A stretch of 64,000 bases of DNA from an uncultured Burkholderiales bacterium. GTDB taxonomy: Bacteria; Pseudomonadota; Gammaproteobacteria; Burkholderiales; Burkholderiaceae. This document shows positions 1 to 9,187 of the stretch, one piece after another. The first letter of the stretch is position 1. Each line of letters begins with the position of its first letter. The stretch spans positions 1 through 64,000 of the forward strand of contig CAMLJY010000013.1 in NCBI GenBank assembly GCA_946480465.1, read 5' to 3'. A program made the translations under genes and the position numbers. Below the pieces are notes generated by a model that was not told where the DNA came from, made no database searches, and was given only the letters and a program-made list of their open reading frames with translations.

Positions 1-286
1 AATCTTTAGGGTCAGCCAGCCAGTGCACCAGGCGGTACTCGCAGGCCTTGAAGACAACGTAGGCGGCCATGGCCGCGAAGCCGCTGAACAGCAGTTCGAT
101 GAACTGCATGGCACCGCCATCCATCACGGCCTGCCAGCCGTGCTCGGCCAACAGGCTGCCATTGGCGCGCAGCAGGTAGAACAGGTTCAGCGTTCCGATG
201 CCGAAGGCGAAGAAGGCCAGGCACATCACGACGTAGCTGAGCCACAGGCGGCTCAGCACGACACGATGAAACCAGCCTTTGATCAC
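1..286 (-). CDS. Conserved membrane protein of the leu operon (partial)
   Basis: I recognise no named family. The reading frame is open to the window edge, so the C-terminus is missing. The visible part has a basic, aromatic start, then a hydrophobic segment (SYVVMCLAFFAFGIGTLNLF) and a second one near the edge (FSGFAAMAAYVVF), which suggests at least two membrane helices. It follows leuD on the same strand and is probably co-transcribed with the leucine genes. The GTG at 286 is my choice of start. The frame stays open to an ATG at 391, but that stretch is a GC-rich palindromic repeat. Neither start has a clear ribosome site, so the N-terminus is uncertain. Confidence 0.6.
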   Translation of the reverse strand, partial: MIKGWFHRVVLSRLWLSYVVMCLAFFAFGIGTLNLFYLLRANGSLLAEHGWQAVMDGGAMQFIELLFSGFAAMAAYVVFKACEYRLVHWLADPKD

Positions 287-299
287 GTCGAGGACCGGC

Positions 300-391
300 C
301 AACGTTCCGGCGTGACCCAGCGGTCGCCGCGGAACCGGCTTTGCCGGGCCGCAGGGGGCGCCCCTTCGAGGGGGAGGCGCCGCAGGCGCAT
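300..391. repeat. GC-rich palindromic (REP-like) intergenic element
   Basis: The stretch between leuD and the next gene contains several short inverted repeats in a row: CCGGC-ttt-GCCGG, GGGGCGCCCC, CCCC-ttcg-AGGGG and GGCGCC/GCAGGCGC. Such clustered palindromes are typical of extragenic repeats in Burkholderiales genomes. No full second copy is visible in this window, so the repeat status is an inference from style. It could also act as an mRNA-stabilising or attenuating structure within the leu operon. Confidence 0.45.
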
Positions 392-401
392 CGGGGGTGG
401 G

Positions 402-1049
402 TCATATCTCGCGGTGCGCGAGCCAGGGCATCTTCGCCAGCCGCTCGGCCTCGAAGGCCTTGATCTTGTCGGCATGGCGGAGCGTCAGGCCGATGTCGTC
501 GAAGCCGTTGACGAGGCAGTACTTACGGAAGGGCTGAACGTCGAAGGCAAGCTCGCTGCCATCGGGCTTGACGATCACCTGGCGCGGCAGGTCCACCGTC
601 AGGCGGTAGCCGGGGAAGGCGTGGACTTCGTCGAACAGCTTGGCGACGACCGACTCGGGCAGCACGATCGGCAGCAGGCCGTTCTTGAAGCAGTTGTTGA
701 AGAAGATGTCCGCGAAGCTGGGCGCGATGAGGGAGCGGAAGCCGTACTGCTCCAGCGCCCAGGGCGCGTGCTCGCGGCTGGAGCCGCAGCCGAAGTTCTC
801 GCGCGCCAGCAGCACCGAAGCGCCCTGGTAGCGCGGCTGGTTCAGCACGAAGTCCGGATTCGGCTTGCGCGCGGCGGGGTCCTGGCCGGGCTCGCCATGG
901 TCGAGGTAGCGCCATTCGTCGAACAGGTTCGGGCCGAAGCCCGAGCGCTTGATCGACTTCAGGAACTGCTTGGGGATGATGGCGTCGGTGTCGACGTTGG
1001 CGCGGTCCATCGGGGCCACGAGGCCCTGGTGCACGGTGAAGGCTTGCAT
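402..1049 (-). CDS. leuD: 3-isopropylmalate dehydratase small subunit
   Basis: LeuD is the swivel-domain subunit of isopropylmalate isomerase, which with LeuC converts 2-isopropylmalate to 3-isopropylmalate in cytoplasmic leucine synthesis. The protein is 215 residues, slightly longer than the usual 200. It shows the N-terminal [15 protein letters not shown] motif (about residues 15-30) and the family signature [14 protein letters not shown]. It starts 32 bases after the leuC stop on the same strand. leuB would be expected further down but lies outside the window. Confidence 0.97.
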   Translation of the reverse strand: MQAFTVHQGLVAPMDRANVDTDAIIPKQFLKSIKRSGFGPNLFDEWRYLDHGEPGQDPAARKPNPDFVLNQPRYQGASVLLARENFGCGSSREHAPWALEQYGFRSLIAPSFADIFFNNCFKNGLLPIVLPESVVAKLFDEVHAFPGYRLTVDLPRQVIVKPDGSELAFDVQPFRKYCLVNGFDDIGLTLRHADKIKAFEAERLAKMPWLAHREI

Positions 1050-1081
1050 GATTGCTTCCTAACTCTTGAGCGGCGCGGCCG

Positions 1082-2509
1082 TCAGGCGATCCGGCGAATG
1101 TCGACGAAGTGGCCGTTCAGCGCGGCCGCCGCGGCCATCGCCGGGCTGACGAGGTGCGTCCGGCCGCCGGCGCCCTGCCGGCCTTCGAAGTTGCGGTTGC
1201 TGGTGGACGCGCAGCGCTCGCCCGGCTCCAGCCGATCGGCGTTCATCGCCAGGCACATCGAGCAGCCGGGTTCACGCCACTCGAAGCCGGCGGCCTTGAA
1301 GACCTCGTGCAGGCCCTCGGCTTCGGCCTGCGCCTTCACGAGGCCCGAGCCGGGCACCACCATGGCCAGCTTGACGTTGCTGGCCACTTTGCCGCCGATG
1401 CGGCGCACGACGGCCGCCGCCTCGCGCATGTCCTCGATGCGGCTGTTGGTGCAGGAGCCGATGAAGACCTTGTCGATCTTCACGTCGGCGATCGCCTTGT
1501 TGGGCTCCAGGCCCATGTAGGTCAGTGCCCGCTCGATGGCGCCGCGTTTGACCTCGTCCTTTTCCTTGTCGGGATCGGGCACGCGGTCTTCGATGGACAG
1601 CACCATCTCCGGCGAGGTCCCCCACGTGACCTGCGGCTTCAGTTCGCTGGCGTCGATCTCGACCACCTTGTCGAAGTGCGCGCCGGGGTCGGAGTGCAGC
1701 GTGCGCCAGTGGGCGGCGGCCTGCTCGAACTCCACGCCAGCGGGGCTGAAGGGCCGGCCCTTGACGTAGTTGATCGTCGTCTCGTCGACCGCCACAAGGC
1801 CGGCACGCGCGCCCGCCTCGATCGCCATGTTGCAGACGGTCATGCGGCCTTCCATGCTCAGCGCGCGGATGGCGGAACCGCCGAACTCGATGGTGTAGCC
1901 GGTGCCGCCCGCGGTGCCGATCTTGCCGATGATGGCCAGCACGATGTCCTTGGCGGTGAGGCCGCGGGCCAGCGTGCCCTCCACTTTCACGAGCATGTTC
2001 TTGGCCTTCTTGGCCAAGAGGGTCTGCGTGGCCAGCACGTGCTCGACCTCGCTGGTGCCGATGCCGTGCGCCAGCGCACCGAAGGCGCCGTGGGTGCTGG
2101 TGTGGCTGTCGCCGCAGACCACCGTCATGCCGGGCAGCGTCGCGCCCTGCTCGGGGCCGATGACGTGCACGATGCCCTGGCGCTTGTCCAGGAACGGAAA
2201 GTACGCCGCGGCGCCGAAGGCGGCGATGTTCGAGTCCAGCGTGGTGATCTGCTGCTTGCTGATCGGGTCGGCGATGCCGTCGTAGCCGCGTTCCCAGCCC
2301 GTGGTCGGCGTGTTGTGGTCGGCGGTGGCCACCACCGAGCTGACGCGCCACATCTTGCGGTTCGCCAGGCGCAGGCCCTCGAAAGCCTGCGGGCTCGTCA
2401 CCTCGTGCACCAGGTGGCGGTCGATGTAGAGCACGGCGGTGCCGTCTTCCTCGGTGTGGACGACGTGCTCGTCCCAGAGCTTGTCGTAGAGGGTGCGGGG
2501 GGCGGTCAT
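1082..2509 (-). CDS. leuC: 3-isopropylmalate dehydratase large subunit
   Basis: LeuC is the aconitase-type catalytic subunit that carries the [4Fe-4S] cluster for the isopropylmalate isomerase reaction. The protein has 475 residues, normal for the bacterial LeuC branch. The three cluster ligands are visible: Cys353 in GSCTNSR, and Cys416 and Cys419 in [17 protein letters not shown] at 132-142 is the other family signature. Its ATG overlaps the stop of the upstream LysR gene by four bases (ATGA), so translation is probably coupled. This is the second gene of the LysR-leuC-leuD arrangement. Confidence 0.97.
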   Translation of the reverse strand: MTAPRTLYDKLWDEHVVHTEEDGTAVLYIDRHLVHEVTSPQAFEGLRLANRKMWRVSSVVATADHNTPTTGWERGYDGIADPISKQQITTLDSNIAAFGAAAYFPFLDKRQGIVHVIGPEQGATLPGMTVVCGDSHTSTHGAFGALAHGIGTSEVEHVLATQTLLAKKAKNMLVKVEGTLARGLTAKDIVLAIIGKIGTAGGTGYTIEFGGSAIRALSMEGRMTVCNMAIEAGARAGLVAVDETTINYVKGRPFSPAGVEFEQAAAHWRTLHSDPGAHFDKVVEIDASELKPQVTWGTSPEMVLSIEDRVPDPDKEKDEVKRGAIERALTYMGLEPNKAIADVKIDKVFIGSCTNSRIEDMREAAAVVRRIGGKVASNVKLAMVVPGSGLVKAQAEAEGLHEVFKAAGFEWREPGCSMCLAMNADRLEPGERCASTSNRNFEGRQGAGGRTHLVSPAMAAAAALNGHFVDIRRIA

Positions 2510-3489
2510 GGCTGCTTCCTCGGTCGGGGTCGGGATTGTCGCGCCGGGGCCTCCAGGTCGGAAGGCACCGTGGCGGCGGGGGATGCGGGACTCAGGGTGT
2601 CGATGAATCGCTGCAGAACGGTCGGCAGGACGGGTTGCGAGCGCACGGCGAGCAGGTATTGGCGGCGTGCCCAGTCTTCGTCGAGCGGCAGTGCGACGAC
2701 GCCGAAGACACGGCTGGCACGCTCGGCCACCACGGCCGGCAGGATGGCCACGCCCAGGCCGGTCTCGACCAGTTGGGCGATCGCCTCGAAGCCGCGCACC
2801 TGGATGCGCTCGTTCAAGCTGCGGCCCAGCGCCTGGGCGCGCTCGCGCATCAGCTCGTGCGCGGCGGCGCCGAGGTGCAGGCCGACGATGTCGAAGTCCA
2901 GCAGGGCCTCGAAATGCACCGTGCCGCGCCGGACCAGCACGTGGCCCTGGGGCACCAGGGCGGCCAGAGCGCCTTCGCGGTACGGACGGCAGGCCAGCGC
3001 GGCCTCGTGCTGCGGCGGCACGAAGACACCGACGTCCGCCCGCCCGCCGGCGACCGCGGCCTGCACATCGGCGCTGGTCATGTCTTCCAGGCTGATTCGG
3101 ATGCCGGGGTGGGCACGCGCGAAGGTGGCGAGGTCGGCCGGCAACGCCTCGGCGATGGCACTGGCGTTGGCCGCGATGCGCAGGTGGCCTTTCAAGCCGC
3201 GCGAGAACTCGACGACCTCGCTCTCCAGCGCGTGCAGCGCGGTGTTCAGGGAGCGGATGTGGCGCACCAGCGCCCGCCCGGCTTCGGTGGGCTCGACACC
3301 GCGGGCGCGGCGGTCGAACAGCGCAACGCCCAGGCGCGCCTCCAGGTCCGACAGGCGCTTGCTGGCCGCGGCAAGCGCCAGGTGTTCACGCTCGGCGCCG
3401 CGGGTGATGCTCTGCGTCTCGGCGATGGCGAGCACGAGGTTGAGCGTGAGCAGGTCGAAGCGCATGGCAGGTGGCGTTGCGGCCGCCAT
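2506..3489 (-). CDS. LysR-family regulator upstream of leuCD
   Basis: This is a LysR-type transcription factor with an N-terminal winged helix-turn-helix ([20 protein letters not shown], then SDLEARLG) and a periplasmic-binding-like effector domain. I chose the ATG at 3489 because GGGAGG lies 11 bases upstream; an ATG at 3465 would start the protein at the canonical MRFDLL. The gene is co-directional with leuC and overlaps it by four bases. Regulators of this type are usually transcribed away from their targets, so being first in the operon is notable. The effector is unknown; 2-isopropylmalate would be a reasonable guess. Confidence 0.9.
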   Translation of the reverse strand: MAAATPPAMRFDLLTLNLVLAIAETQSITRGAEREHLALAAASKRLSDLEARLGVALFDRRARGVEPTEAGRALVRHIRSLNTALHALESEVVEFSRGLKGHLRIAANASAIAEALPADLATFARAHPGIRISLEDMTSADVQAAVAGGRADVGVFVPPQHEAALACRPYREGALAALVPQGHVLVRRGTVHFEALLDFDIVGLHLGAAAHELMRERAQALGRSLNERIQVRGFEAIAQLVETGLGVAILPAVVAERASRVFGVVALPLDEDWARRQYLLAVRSQPVLPTVLQRFIDTLSPASPAATVPSDLEAPARQSRPRPRKQP

Positions 3490-3555
3490 GATGCGCGAAG
3501 CCTCCCAGCCTCGTCCACGGGCATCGTGAACCGAGATTTCGCGCAAGGCGAAGCG

Positions 3556-4701
3556 TCATCGCCGGGGCGAGCTGAGGGTGGCCCACTCGCCCTCCCGCGC
3601 CACGGCCAGCAGGCGGCGCAGGTCCGACTCCACCGCAGCGCAGCTGAAGGCGCCGTGGCCTTGCACGTGGGCGCCGGCGGCGCGCAGGGCGTCGTCGACA
3701 CGCAGATGGGCCGCGCGCAGGGGAGCCAGGCGTCGTTCCGGCCAGGCCAGCCGCTCCGCCAGTCGCAAGCCGAACTTCTGCGCGATCACCGTGCGGCCTT
3801 GCCCGACCAGCAACTCGGTGATGGCCTCGCAGCGCTGGCGCCGGTCAGGATCGGCCAGTTGCCCCGGGGCGCAATGCTGGAACAGCGGCGCGTACGAGCT
3901 GAGCCCCCGGGTGTCCTCCTCGAAGGCATGGCTCAGCACCTGCAGGCGCAGGTACGGCACCCACTCGGGCCGGACGGCCTGCGCGGCTTGGCGTGTCACC
4001 TCGCCCACGTGCTCGTCGAAGCGGCTGGCCAGCGCCACCTGCTGCATGACCTCGGCCTCCGCGGCAGGCTCGCCATCGAGCACCGCCAGCCAGGCCACCG
4101 CGTTGTCGGGCTCCAGCTGCGCCCAGCGCCGCGCCAGTGCCGCGCAGGGCGGCCGGCGCCGGGCGTCGGCGGCCCAGCACGCGCTGACGGCCCAGTGGGC
4201 GATCACCGGATCGTGGCTCGCCGCGGCCAGTTGCGCCAAGGCGAAGGCTTTGTCGCCCTCGCGCTGCATCATCAGCGCCGCACCCCGCCGACGCGGCCGG
4301 CTGGCGTGCTGCCAGGACTGCACGAGCTGGTCGATCGCGGCGTTCGGCGCGTCGATGGTGAGTGCGGAGGGCAGGCCGAACACCATCTCGTCCGCGTCCG
4401 GCGAGGGCCGCTGCCACTGCCCCGGTGCTGCGCCCAGGCCACACACCTCGAGGGCACCGAAGCCTGCCGCCGCCGATGCGGTGCGAAGTCGCGGCGGATC
4501 CAGCTCCGGCAAAGGCGGCAGCGTGACGGACGGCGGGCGTTGCGATCCGTGCCCGGCCACGACCGGGGGGCCGGTGCCCGGCCCGAGCACCGGCCCATCA
4601 GGCCCAGGCCGCTCGCGCACGTGGACCAGCCAGGCCGCCAGCCCCGCCGCCAGGCTCAGCGCCGCCAGCACGCCGAGAGCGGCCTGCCGACGGCTCGGCA
4701 T
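3556..4701 (-). CDS. Membrane-anchored protein of unknown function
   Basis: The 381-residue protein is not recognised. It begins MPSRRQAALGVLAALSLAAG, a short basic tip followed by one hydrophobic segment (about residues 8-26) that looks like a signal anchor. A proline-rich linker and a largely alpha-helical, Ala/Leu/Arg-rich body follow, with Cys pairs (SACWAADARRRPPCAAL) that might form a disulfide outside the cytoplasm. Its ATG overlaps the stop of the LytTR regulator by one base, so it belongs to the kinase-regulator operon. A periplasmic role linked to that two-component system is an inference. Confidence 0.8.
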   Translation of the reverse strand: MPSRRQAALGVLAALSLAAGLAAWLVHVRERPGPDGPVLGPGTGPPVVAGHGSQRPPSVTLPPLPELDPPRLRTASAAAGFGALEVCGLGAAPGQWQRPSPDADEMVFGLPSALTIDAPNAAIDQLVQSWQHASRPRRRGAALMMQREGDKAFALAQLAAASHDPVIAHWAVSACWAADARRRPPCAALARRWAQLEPDNAVAWLAVLDGEPAAEAEVMQQVALASRFDEHVGEVTRQAAQAVRPEWVPYLRLQVLSHAFEEDTRGLSSYAPLFQHCAPGQLADPDRRQRCEAITELLVGQGRTVIAQKFGLRLAERLAWPERRLAPLRAAHLRVDDALRAAGAHVQGHGAFSCAAVESDLRRLLAVAREGEWATLSSPRR

Positions 4702-5462
4702 CAACGCCCCTGGTAGGCCGCCACCGCTTCGCGCACCGCGGCCAGCTGCCGCCGCGATACCGACAGCCAGTCGCCGTTGCTCATCTGCACGGCCCAGCCC
4801 TCTTCGCCATCGTCGACGCCACGGCGCTCCAGCGCCCGTACTTCGGACAGCGCGACCACGGCATTGCGGTGCACCCGCAGGAAACCCTCGCCCAGTCGTT
4901 GCTCGAGGTCCGCCAGCGCGTCGTCCAGCACCCAGCGGCCGCGCGCGCTGCACAGCGTGACGTACTTCTGCTCGGCCTTCAGGTAGACGACCTCGTTGGC
5001 CGGCACGCGCAGCACCCGGCCGCGGTCGCTGACGACCAGCATCGGCACGCTGGGCGCCGCCTCGGCCCGAACCCCGCGGCGCTCGTCGACCCGCAGCAGC
5101 GCGGCCTGCAGGCGCTCGCGGCGGACTGGCTTGGTCAGGTAGTCCGTGGCCTCGACCTCGAATGCGCGCAGCGCATGGTCGGCATGGGCGGTGACGAAGA
5201 CCACCATCGGCGGCTGCGGCTGCCGGCGCAGTTCGTCGGCGAAGCGCAGGCCATCGCGGCCCGGCATCGCAATGTCGAGCAAGACCAGGTCGCAGGGCGT
5301 GCTGGCCAGCATCGCCTGCGCAGTCTCGGCATCGCCGGCCTCGCCGACCACCTGGGCCTTCGGTTCAACGCAGGTCTCGACGAGCGAGCGCATGCGCATG
5401 CGGGCCAGCGGCTCGTCGTCAACGATCAACACGGTCAGCGGGGGGCGTTCGGGCAGCGTCAT
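4701..5462 (-). CDS. LytTR-family response regulator (AlgR/LytR type)
   Basis: The 253-residue regulator has a receiver domain with acidic pocket Asp15-Asp16, phospho-acceptor Asp63 (LLDIAMPG), Thr91 and Lys111 (LTKPVRRE). Residues from about 145 form a LytTR DNA-binding domain (EVVYLKAEQKYVTL, EQRLGEGFLRVHRNAVV). The start at 5462 gives the standard N-terminus. It follows the sensor kinase by 17 bases and overlaps the next gene by one base, so the three genes form one transcript. LytTR regulators bind pairs of short repeats upstream of targets. The target genes are not evident. Confidence 0.93.
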   Translation of the reverse strand: MTLPERPPLTVLIVDDEPLARMRMRSLVETCVEPKAQVVGEAGDAETAQAMLASTPCDLVLLDIAMPGRDGLRFADELRRQPQPPMVVFVTAHADHALRAFEVEATDYLTKPVRRERLQAALLRVDERRGVRAEAAPSVPMLVVSDRGRVLRVPANEVVYLKAEQKYVTLCSARGRWVLDDALADLEQRLGEGFLRVHRNAVVALSEVRALERRGVDDGEEGWAVQMSNGDWLSVSRRQLAAVREAVAAYQGR

Positions 5463-5479
5463 GCAGGGGAGCCTCGTGC

Positions 5480-6625
5480 TCAGAGGGGAATGTCGATGCG
5501 GGCGTGGAACAGGCCGTCGACGACACCGGTGTCGAAGCGCGCCGCCACGTCGTGCAGGAGGCGCAGGCGTTCGCGCACGTTGTCCAGCGCGATGCCGCTG
5601 CCCTTGGGGCCCGGTTCGTCGGGCAGCGTGTTGGTGACGACCAGCTGGACCATGCCGCGGCGGGCCCGCGTGCGCACCTGGATCCGGCCTCCGCCCATCG
5701 CAGGTTCGATGCCGTGGCGCACGGCGTTCTCCACCAGGGGCTGCAGGACCAACGGCGGCACGCGGGCGGAGCCGGCGGCGGGATCGAGGTCCCAGGCCAC
5801 CTGCATGCGATCGCCGAAGCGCAGCATCTCGATCGCCAGGTAGCGCTGCGCCAAGTCGATCTCCTCGTCCAGCGTCACCGCGGCGCCGGTCTCGGCCAGC
5901 GCGGCGCGGAACAACTGCGACAGGTCTTCGAGCACGGCCTCCGCCCGATGCGGATCGACCTGCACCAGCGCCAGCGCCGTGTTGAGCGCATTGAAGAGAA
6001 AGTGCGGCCGGATGCGCGACTGCAGCTCGGCCAGGCGCGCGCCCGCTTCCACGGGCTGCGCCGCGGCGGCACGCAAGGTGAGCCAGCCCCACACCATCAC
6101 CGCGATGGCGGCACCACCGACCGACGCACCGAAGGCGGCAAAGCCGGTGGCCGGGGCCAGCGACAGCAGCGCGATCGAATACCAGCCCAGCAGCGCGGCC
6201 CCGGCACCGGCCAGGGCCACGACCAGCTGGCGCATCGTGGGACTTTGGCGGCCCAGCCACGGCCGCAGCGCACACACCGTGGGAATCCACACCAGCCCCG
6301 CACCGAGGCCGGCGAAGGCCAGCCCCGCGGCGCGCAGCAGCCATTCCAGGCCCCCGCTGGCTGCTGGCAGAGACGCCAGCGCCACCACCAGCTGCACGAA
6401 CATCAGCACCCGCAACGCCAGCGCCGGGCGGCAGACGTCGAACTGGGAACTGAGCCGTTCGCGCTCCTTCAGCTGCTGCTCGTGCAGCGGATCGAAATGG
6501 CTGATGCCGGACAGCAGGCTGGTGCGCGTCTCGCGGGTGGTGTCGGGCCACAGGCTCGGGGGCCGCGAATGGCCTTCGGCCGGCGGAGGGCCGGGAGGCG
6601 GCTCGGGGCGGGAGGGGCTGGGCAT
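5480..6625 (-). CDS. LytS/YehU-type membrane sensor histidine kinase
   Basis: The 381-residue kinase pairs with the LytTR regulator just downstream. A proline-rich cytoplasmic N-terminus is followed by four hydrophobic segments (about residues 68-90, 96-118, 133-155 and 165-183) and a His_kinase domain with phospho-acceptor His208 in [12 protein letters not shown] HATPase domain with the N box [12 protein letters not shown] and the glycine motif [13 protein letters not shown] follows. There is no obvious extracytoplasmic sensor domain, so the signal is probably sensed in the membrane. The ATG at 6625 was chosen over a longer ORF that would reach into the argH promoter region. Confidence 0.92.
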   Translation of the reverse strand: MPSPSRPEPPPGPPPAEGHSRPPSLWPDTTRETRTSLLSGISHFDPLHEQQLKERERLSSQFDVCRPALALRVLMFVQLVVALASLPAASGGLEWLLRAAGLAFAGLGAGLVWIPTVCALRPWLGRQSPTMRQLVVALAGAGAALLGWYSIALLSLAPATGFAAFGASVGGAAIAVMVWGWLTLRAAAAQPVEAGARLAELQSRIRPHFLFNALNTALALVQVDPHRAEAVLEDLSQLFRAALAETGAAVTLDEEIDLAQRYLAIEMLRFGDRMQVAWDLDPAAGSARVPPLVLQPLVENAVRHGIEPAMGGGRIQVRTRARRGMVQLVVTNTLPDEPGPKGSGIALDNVRERLRLLHDVAARFDTGVVDGLFHARIDIPL

Positions 6626-6720
6626 GGCGAGGCGGCCCGGATAATACGGTCTCCGGCCGCGCGCTCGTGCGGCGTTTTCCAGGCGTGCCAGCACGCCGCC
6701 GTCGCACCCTCCATCCCAGC

Positions 6721-8118
6721 ATGTCCGGCAATCAACTCGACAAGAAGTCCCAGGCCTGGTCGGCCCTGTTTTCCGAGCCGATGAGCGAGCTCGTCAAGCG
6801 CTACACCGCCAGCGTCAACTTCGACAAGCGCCTCTGGCGCGCCGACATCGAAGGCAGCCTGGCGCATGCGGCGATGCTGGCGGCGCAAGGCATCATCGGC
6901 GCGCAGGACCTGGCCGACATCCAGCGCGGCATGGCCCAGATCCGCGAGGACATCGAGGCCGGTCGCTTCGAGTGGAAGCTGGAGCTGGAGGACGTGCACC
7001 TCAACATCGAGGCGCGGCTGACGCAGCTGGTGGGCGACGCCGGCAAGCGCCTGCACACCGGCCGCTCGCGCAACGACCAGGTGGCCACCGACGTGCGCCT
7101 GTGGCTGCGCGGCGAGATCGATGGCCTGGCCGTGCTGCTGGCCGACATGCAGCGCGCGCTGGTCGACGTGGCCGAGCGCCACGCCGACACCGTGATGCCC
7201 GGCTTCACCCACCTGCAGGTGGCGCAGCCGGTCAGCTTCGCGCACCACCTGCTGGCCTACGTGGAAATGTTCGCGCGCGACGCCGAGCGCCTGGCCGACG
7301 TGCGCCGCCGCGTCAACCGCCTGCCGCTGGGGTCGGCCGCGCTGGCCGGCACCAGCTACCCGCTGGACCGCGCGGCCGTGGCGAAGACGCTGGGCTTCGA
7401 CGGCATCTGCGAGAACTCGCTCGACGCGGTGAGCGACCGCGACTTCGCTCTGGAATTCACCTCCTTCGCGTCGATCACGATGGTTCACGTGTCGCGCATG
7501 GCGGAAGAGCTGGTGCTGTGGATGAGCCAGAACTTCGGCTTCATCGACCTGGCGGACCGCTACTGCACCGGCTCGTCGATCATGCCGCAGAAGCGCAACC
7601 CGGACGTGGCCGAGCTGGCGCGGGGCAAGAGCGGCCGCGTGGTCGGCCATTTGATGGGCCTGATCACGCTGATGAAGGGCCAGCCGCTGGCCTACAACAA
7701 GGACAACCAGGAGGACAAGGAGCCGCTGTTCGACACGGTGGACACCCTGTCCGACACGCTGCGCATCATGGCCGAGATGGTGGCCGGCATCGTCGTCAAG
7801 CCCGATGCAATGGAGCGCGCCGCGCTGAAGGGCTACGCGACCGCGACCGACCTCGCCGACTACCTGGCCAAGAAGGGCTTGCCCTTCCGCGATGCGCACG
7901 AGGTGGTGGCGCATGCGGTGAAGCGTGCGATGCAGCAGGGCGTCGAGCTGTCGGCACTGCCGCTGGCCGAGCTGCAGGCCTTCCACCCGTCGATCGAAGC
8001 GGACGTGCTGCCGCTGCTGTCGCTGCGCGGCTCGCTGGAAGCGCGCAACGTGGCCGGCGGCACTGCGCCGCAGCAGGTGCGGGCGCAGATCGCGCGGCAC
8101 CGGGCGCGGCTGGCTTGA
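6721..8118 (+). CDS. argH: Argininosuccinate lyase
   Basis: ArgH splits argininosuccinate into arginine and fumarate, the last step of arginine synthesis. It belongs to the fumarase/aspartase superfamily and acts as a cytoplasmic homotetramer. The 465-residue length is normal. Visible motifs are HTGRSRNDQ (112-120), TSYPLDR, and the superfamily signature [11 protein letters not shown] (284-294) with the catalytic serine loop. The gene is divergent from the histidine kinase; the 95-base gap contains an A/T patch GATAATAC (6640-6647) that could serve as a -10 element in either direction. Its stop codon lies in a long palindrome shared with the convergent neighbour. Confidence 0.97.
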   Translation: MSGNQLDKKSQAWSALFSEPMSELVKRYTASVNFDKRLWRADIEGSLAHAAMLAAQGIIGAQDLADIQRGMAQIREDIEAGRFEWKLELEDVHLNIEARLTQLVGDAGKRLHTGRSRNDQVATDVRLWLRGEIDGLAVLLADMQRALVDVAERHADTVMPGFTHLQVAQPVSFAHHLLAYVEMFARDAERLADVRRRVNRLPLGSAALAGTSYPLDRAAVAKTLGFDGICENSLDAVSDRDFALEFTSFASITMVHVSRMAEELVLWMSQNFGFIDLADRYCTGSSIMPQKRNPDVAELARGKSGRVVGHLMGLITLMKGQPLAYNKDNQEDKEPLFDTVDTLSDTLRIMAEMVAGIVVKPDAMERAALKGYATATDLADYLAKKGLPFRDAHEVVAHAVKRAMQQGVELSALPLAELQAFHPSIEADVLPLLSLRGSLEARNVAGGTAPQQVRAQIARHRARLA

Positions 8119-8177
8119 CGGGCAGCCAGCGGCGGCCGGACCCGGAGCCGACCGGACGCCGCTGACGTCGCCCGTCA
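8116..8177. terminator. Nested palindrome spanning two convergent stop codons
   Basis: The outer arms TGACGGGC (8116-8123) and GCCCGTCA (8170-8177) are perfect complements, and each includes the TGA of the flanking gene. Inside are AGCGGC (8128-8133) with GCCGCT (8158-8163), and CCGG (8136-8139) with CCGG (8152-8155). The whole could fold into a long stem on either transcript. There is no U-tract, so it is either a weak bidirectional terminator or an mRNA end-protecting structure. Confidence 0.6.
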
Positions 8178-8651
8178 GCGCGCGTCGGGCTGCAGCTTGT
8201 CCGATTCGGTCAGCGGCTGGCCCTTGTCGAAAACCACGCGCCAGACGCCCGGCGCTTCCTGGCGCCAGATGGTGTTGAAGCGCGACACGCGCTTGCCGGC
8301 GGGGTCGCGCACCGGTCCCGTGGACATGGCCAGCGTGCCGTCGGGCGTCACATCGACCTGGTCCGGCTCCCAGGAGAACGGCGCCACCGGTCCGTCGAAG
8401 AAGCCCTTCCAGGCCGCCACCACAGCCGCCTTGCCGCGCAGCACGCCCCGGCCGTAGAAGATGGCCTGATCGGACAGGTGCCGCTCGAAGGCCGCCAGGT
8501 CGCGGTCGGCCATGGTCTTGGCAAAGGCACGTTCGGCGGCCTCGACCTGCCGGCGCAGCACGTCCTGTTCGGGCGTTTGCCCAGCCGTACCCAGCGCGAT
8601 GCCCATCAGCGTGGTGCCCGTCAACGCGGCAGTGAACCAGCGGCGCAGCAT
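8175..8651 (-). CDS. Secreted SnoaL-like/DUF4440 protein
   Basis: The 158-residue protein begins with a signal-peptide-like segment (FTAALTGTTLMGIALGTAG, cut probably after AGQ). The mature part has the NTF2-like fold pattern of DUF4440 proteins: a helix ending RAFAKTMADRDLAAFERHLS, then AIFYGRGVLRGKAAVVAAW and a conserved end WRVVFDKGQPL. These proteins often have ligand-binding or hydrolase roles, but no function can be assigned here. It is seven bases downstream of the small membrane protein gene, so the two form an operon. It is convergent with argH. Confidence 0.8.
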   Translation of the reverse strand: MLRRWFTAALTGTTLMGIALGTAGQTPEQDVLRRQVEAAERAFAKTMADRDLAAFERHLSDQAIFYGRGVLRGKAAVVAAWKGFFDGPVAPFSWEPDQVDVTPDGTLAMSTGPVRDPAGKRVSRFNTIWRQEAPGVWRVVFDKGQPLTESDKLQPDAR

Positions 8652-8658
8652 CGCGGCG

Positions 8659-8988
8659 TCAATGGGAAGCCGCAGGCAGGGCCTGTGCTTCCTCCTCGAG
8701 CAGCCAGGACAAGAGGATCAGGGCCGCCGCGCCACCCACCGGAAACAACAGCACCGCACCGCCGACCCAGGTGCCGACCGAACGGCCCATGCGCTTTGCC
8801 GCGATGCCGAGCAGGATCCAGTGCAGCGGCATCGCCAGCGCGATCACGAGCGCGACGGCGACCGTCCGCGGCACCGAAGACACGGTGGCCGACACCATCG
8901 GCGGCAGGAACATCGCGATGGCCGCGCAGGCGGCGACGAGCGCAAGCGCCGAATCGGCGAGTGCGCGGCGGGCGGACTTGTGCATCAT
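8659..8988 (-). CDS. Small three-helix membrane protein
   Basis: The 109-residue protein has three hydrophobic segments (ALALVAACAAIAMFLPPMV, TVAVALVIALAMPLHWILLG and WVGGAVLLFPVGGAAALILL) separated by short basic loops. I do not recognise the family. It starts with tandem ATG codons at 8988 and 8985; either could be used. The gene is first in a two-gene operon with the DUF4440 protein and divergent from dinB. The 199-base gap to dinB shows no clear LexA box. Confidence 0.7.
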   Translation of the reverse strand: MMHKSARRALADSALALVAACAAIAMFLPPMVSATVSSVPRTVAVALVIALAMPLHWILLGIAAKRMGRSVGTWVGGAVLLFPVGGAAALILLSWLLEEEAQALPAASH

Positions 8989-9187
8989 CGTTCGGCTCCG
9001 GCAAGGGGCGATGGGCCGATTCTGCGCATGCGCCGCCACGCCGCAAGTCGTGGAATCTCGACAGCGTGCCGCGGCCGGGCCGCGCCGCGCGCAACCACCA
9101 CAATCGCCGAATGGTCCGGCCCCGACCCCATTCGTTCGCCGCCCCCGTGCGCGCGCCAGCGCTGCCCGGGCGGGCGGCCCGGCACTG

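Noticed and set aside
8989..9187. LexA-type SOS box upstream of dinB
   Set aside because: No CTGT-N8-ACAG-like sequence could be found.
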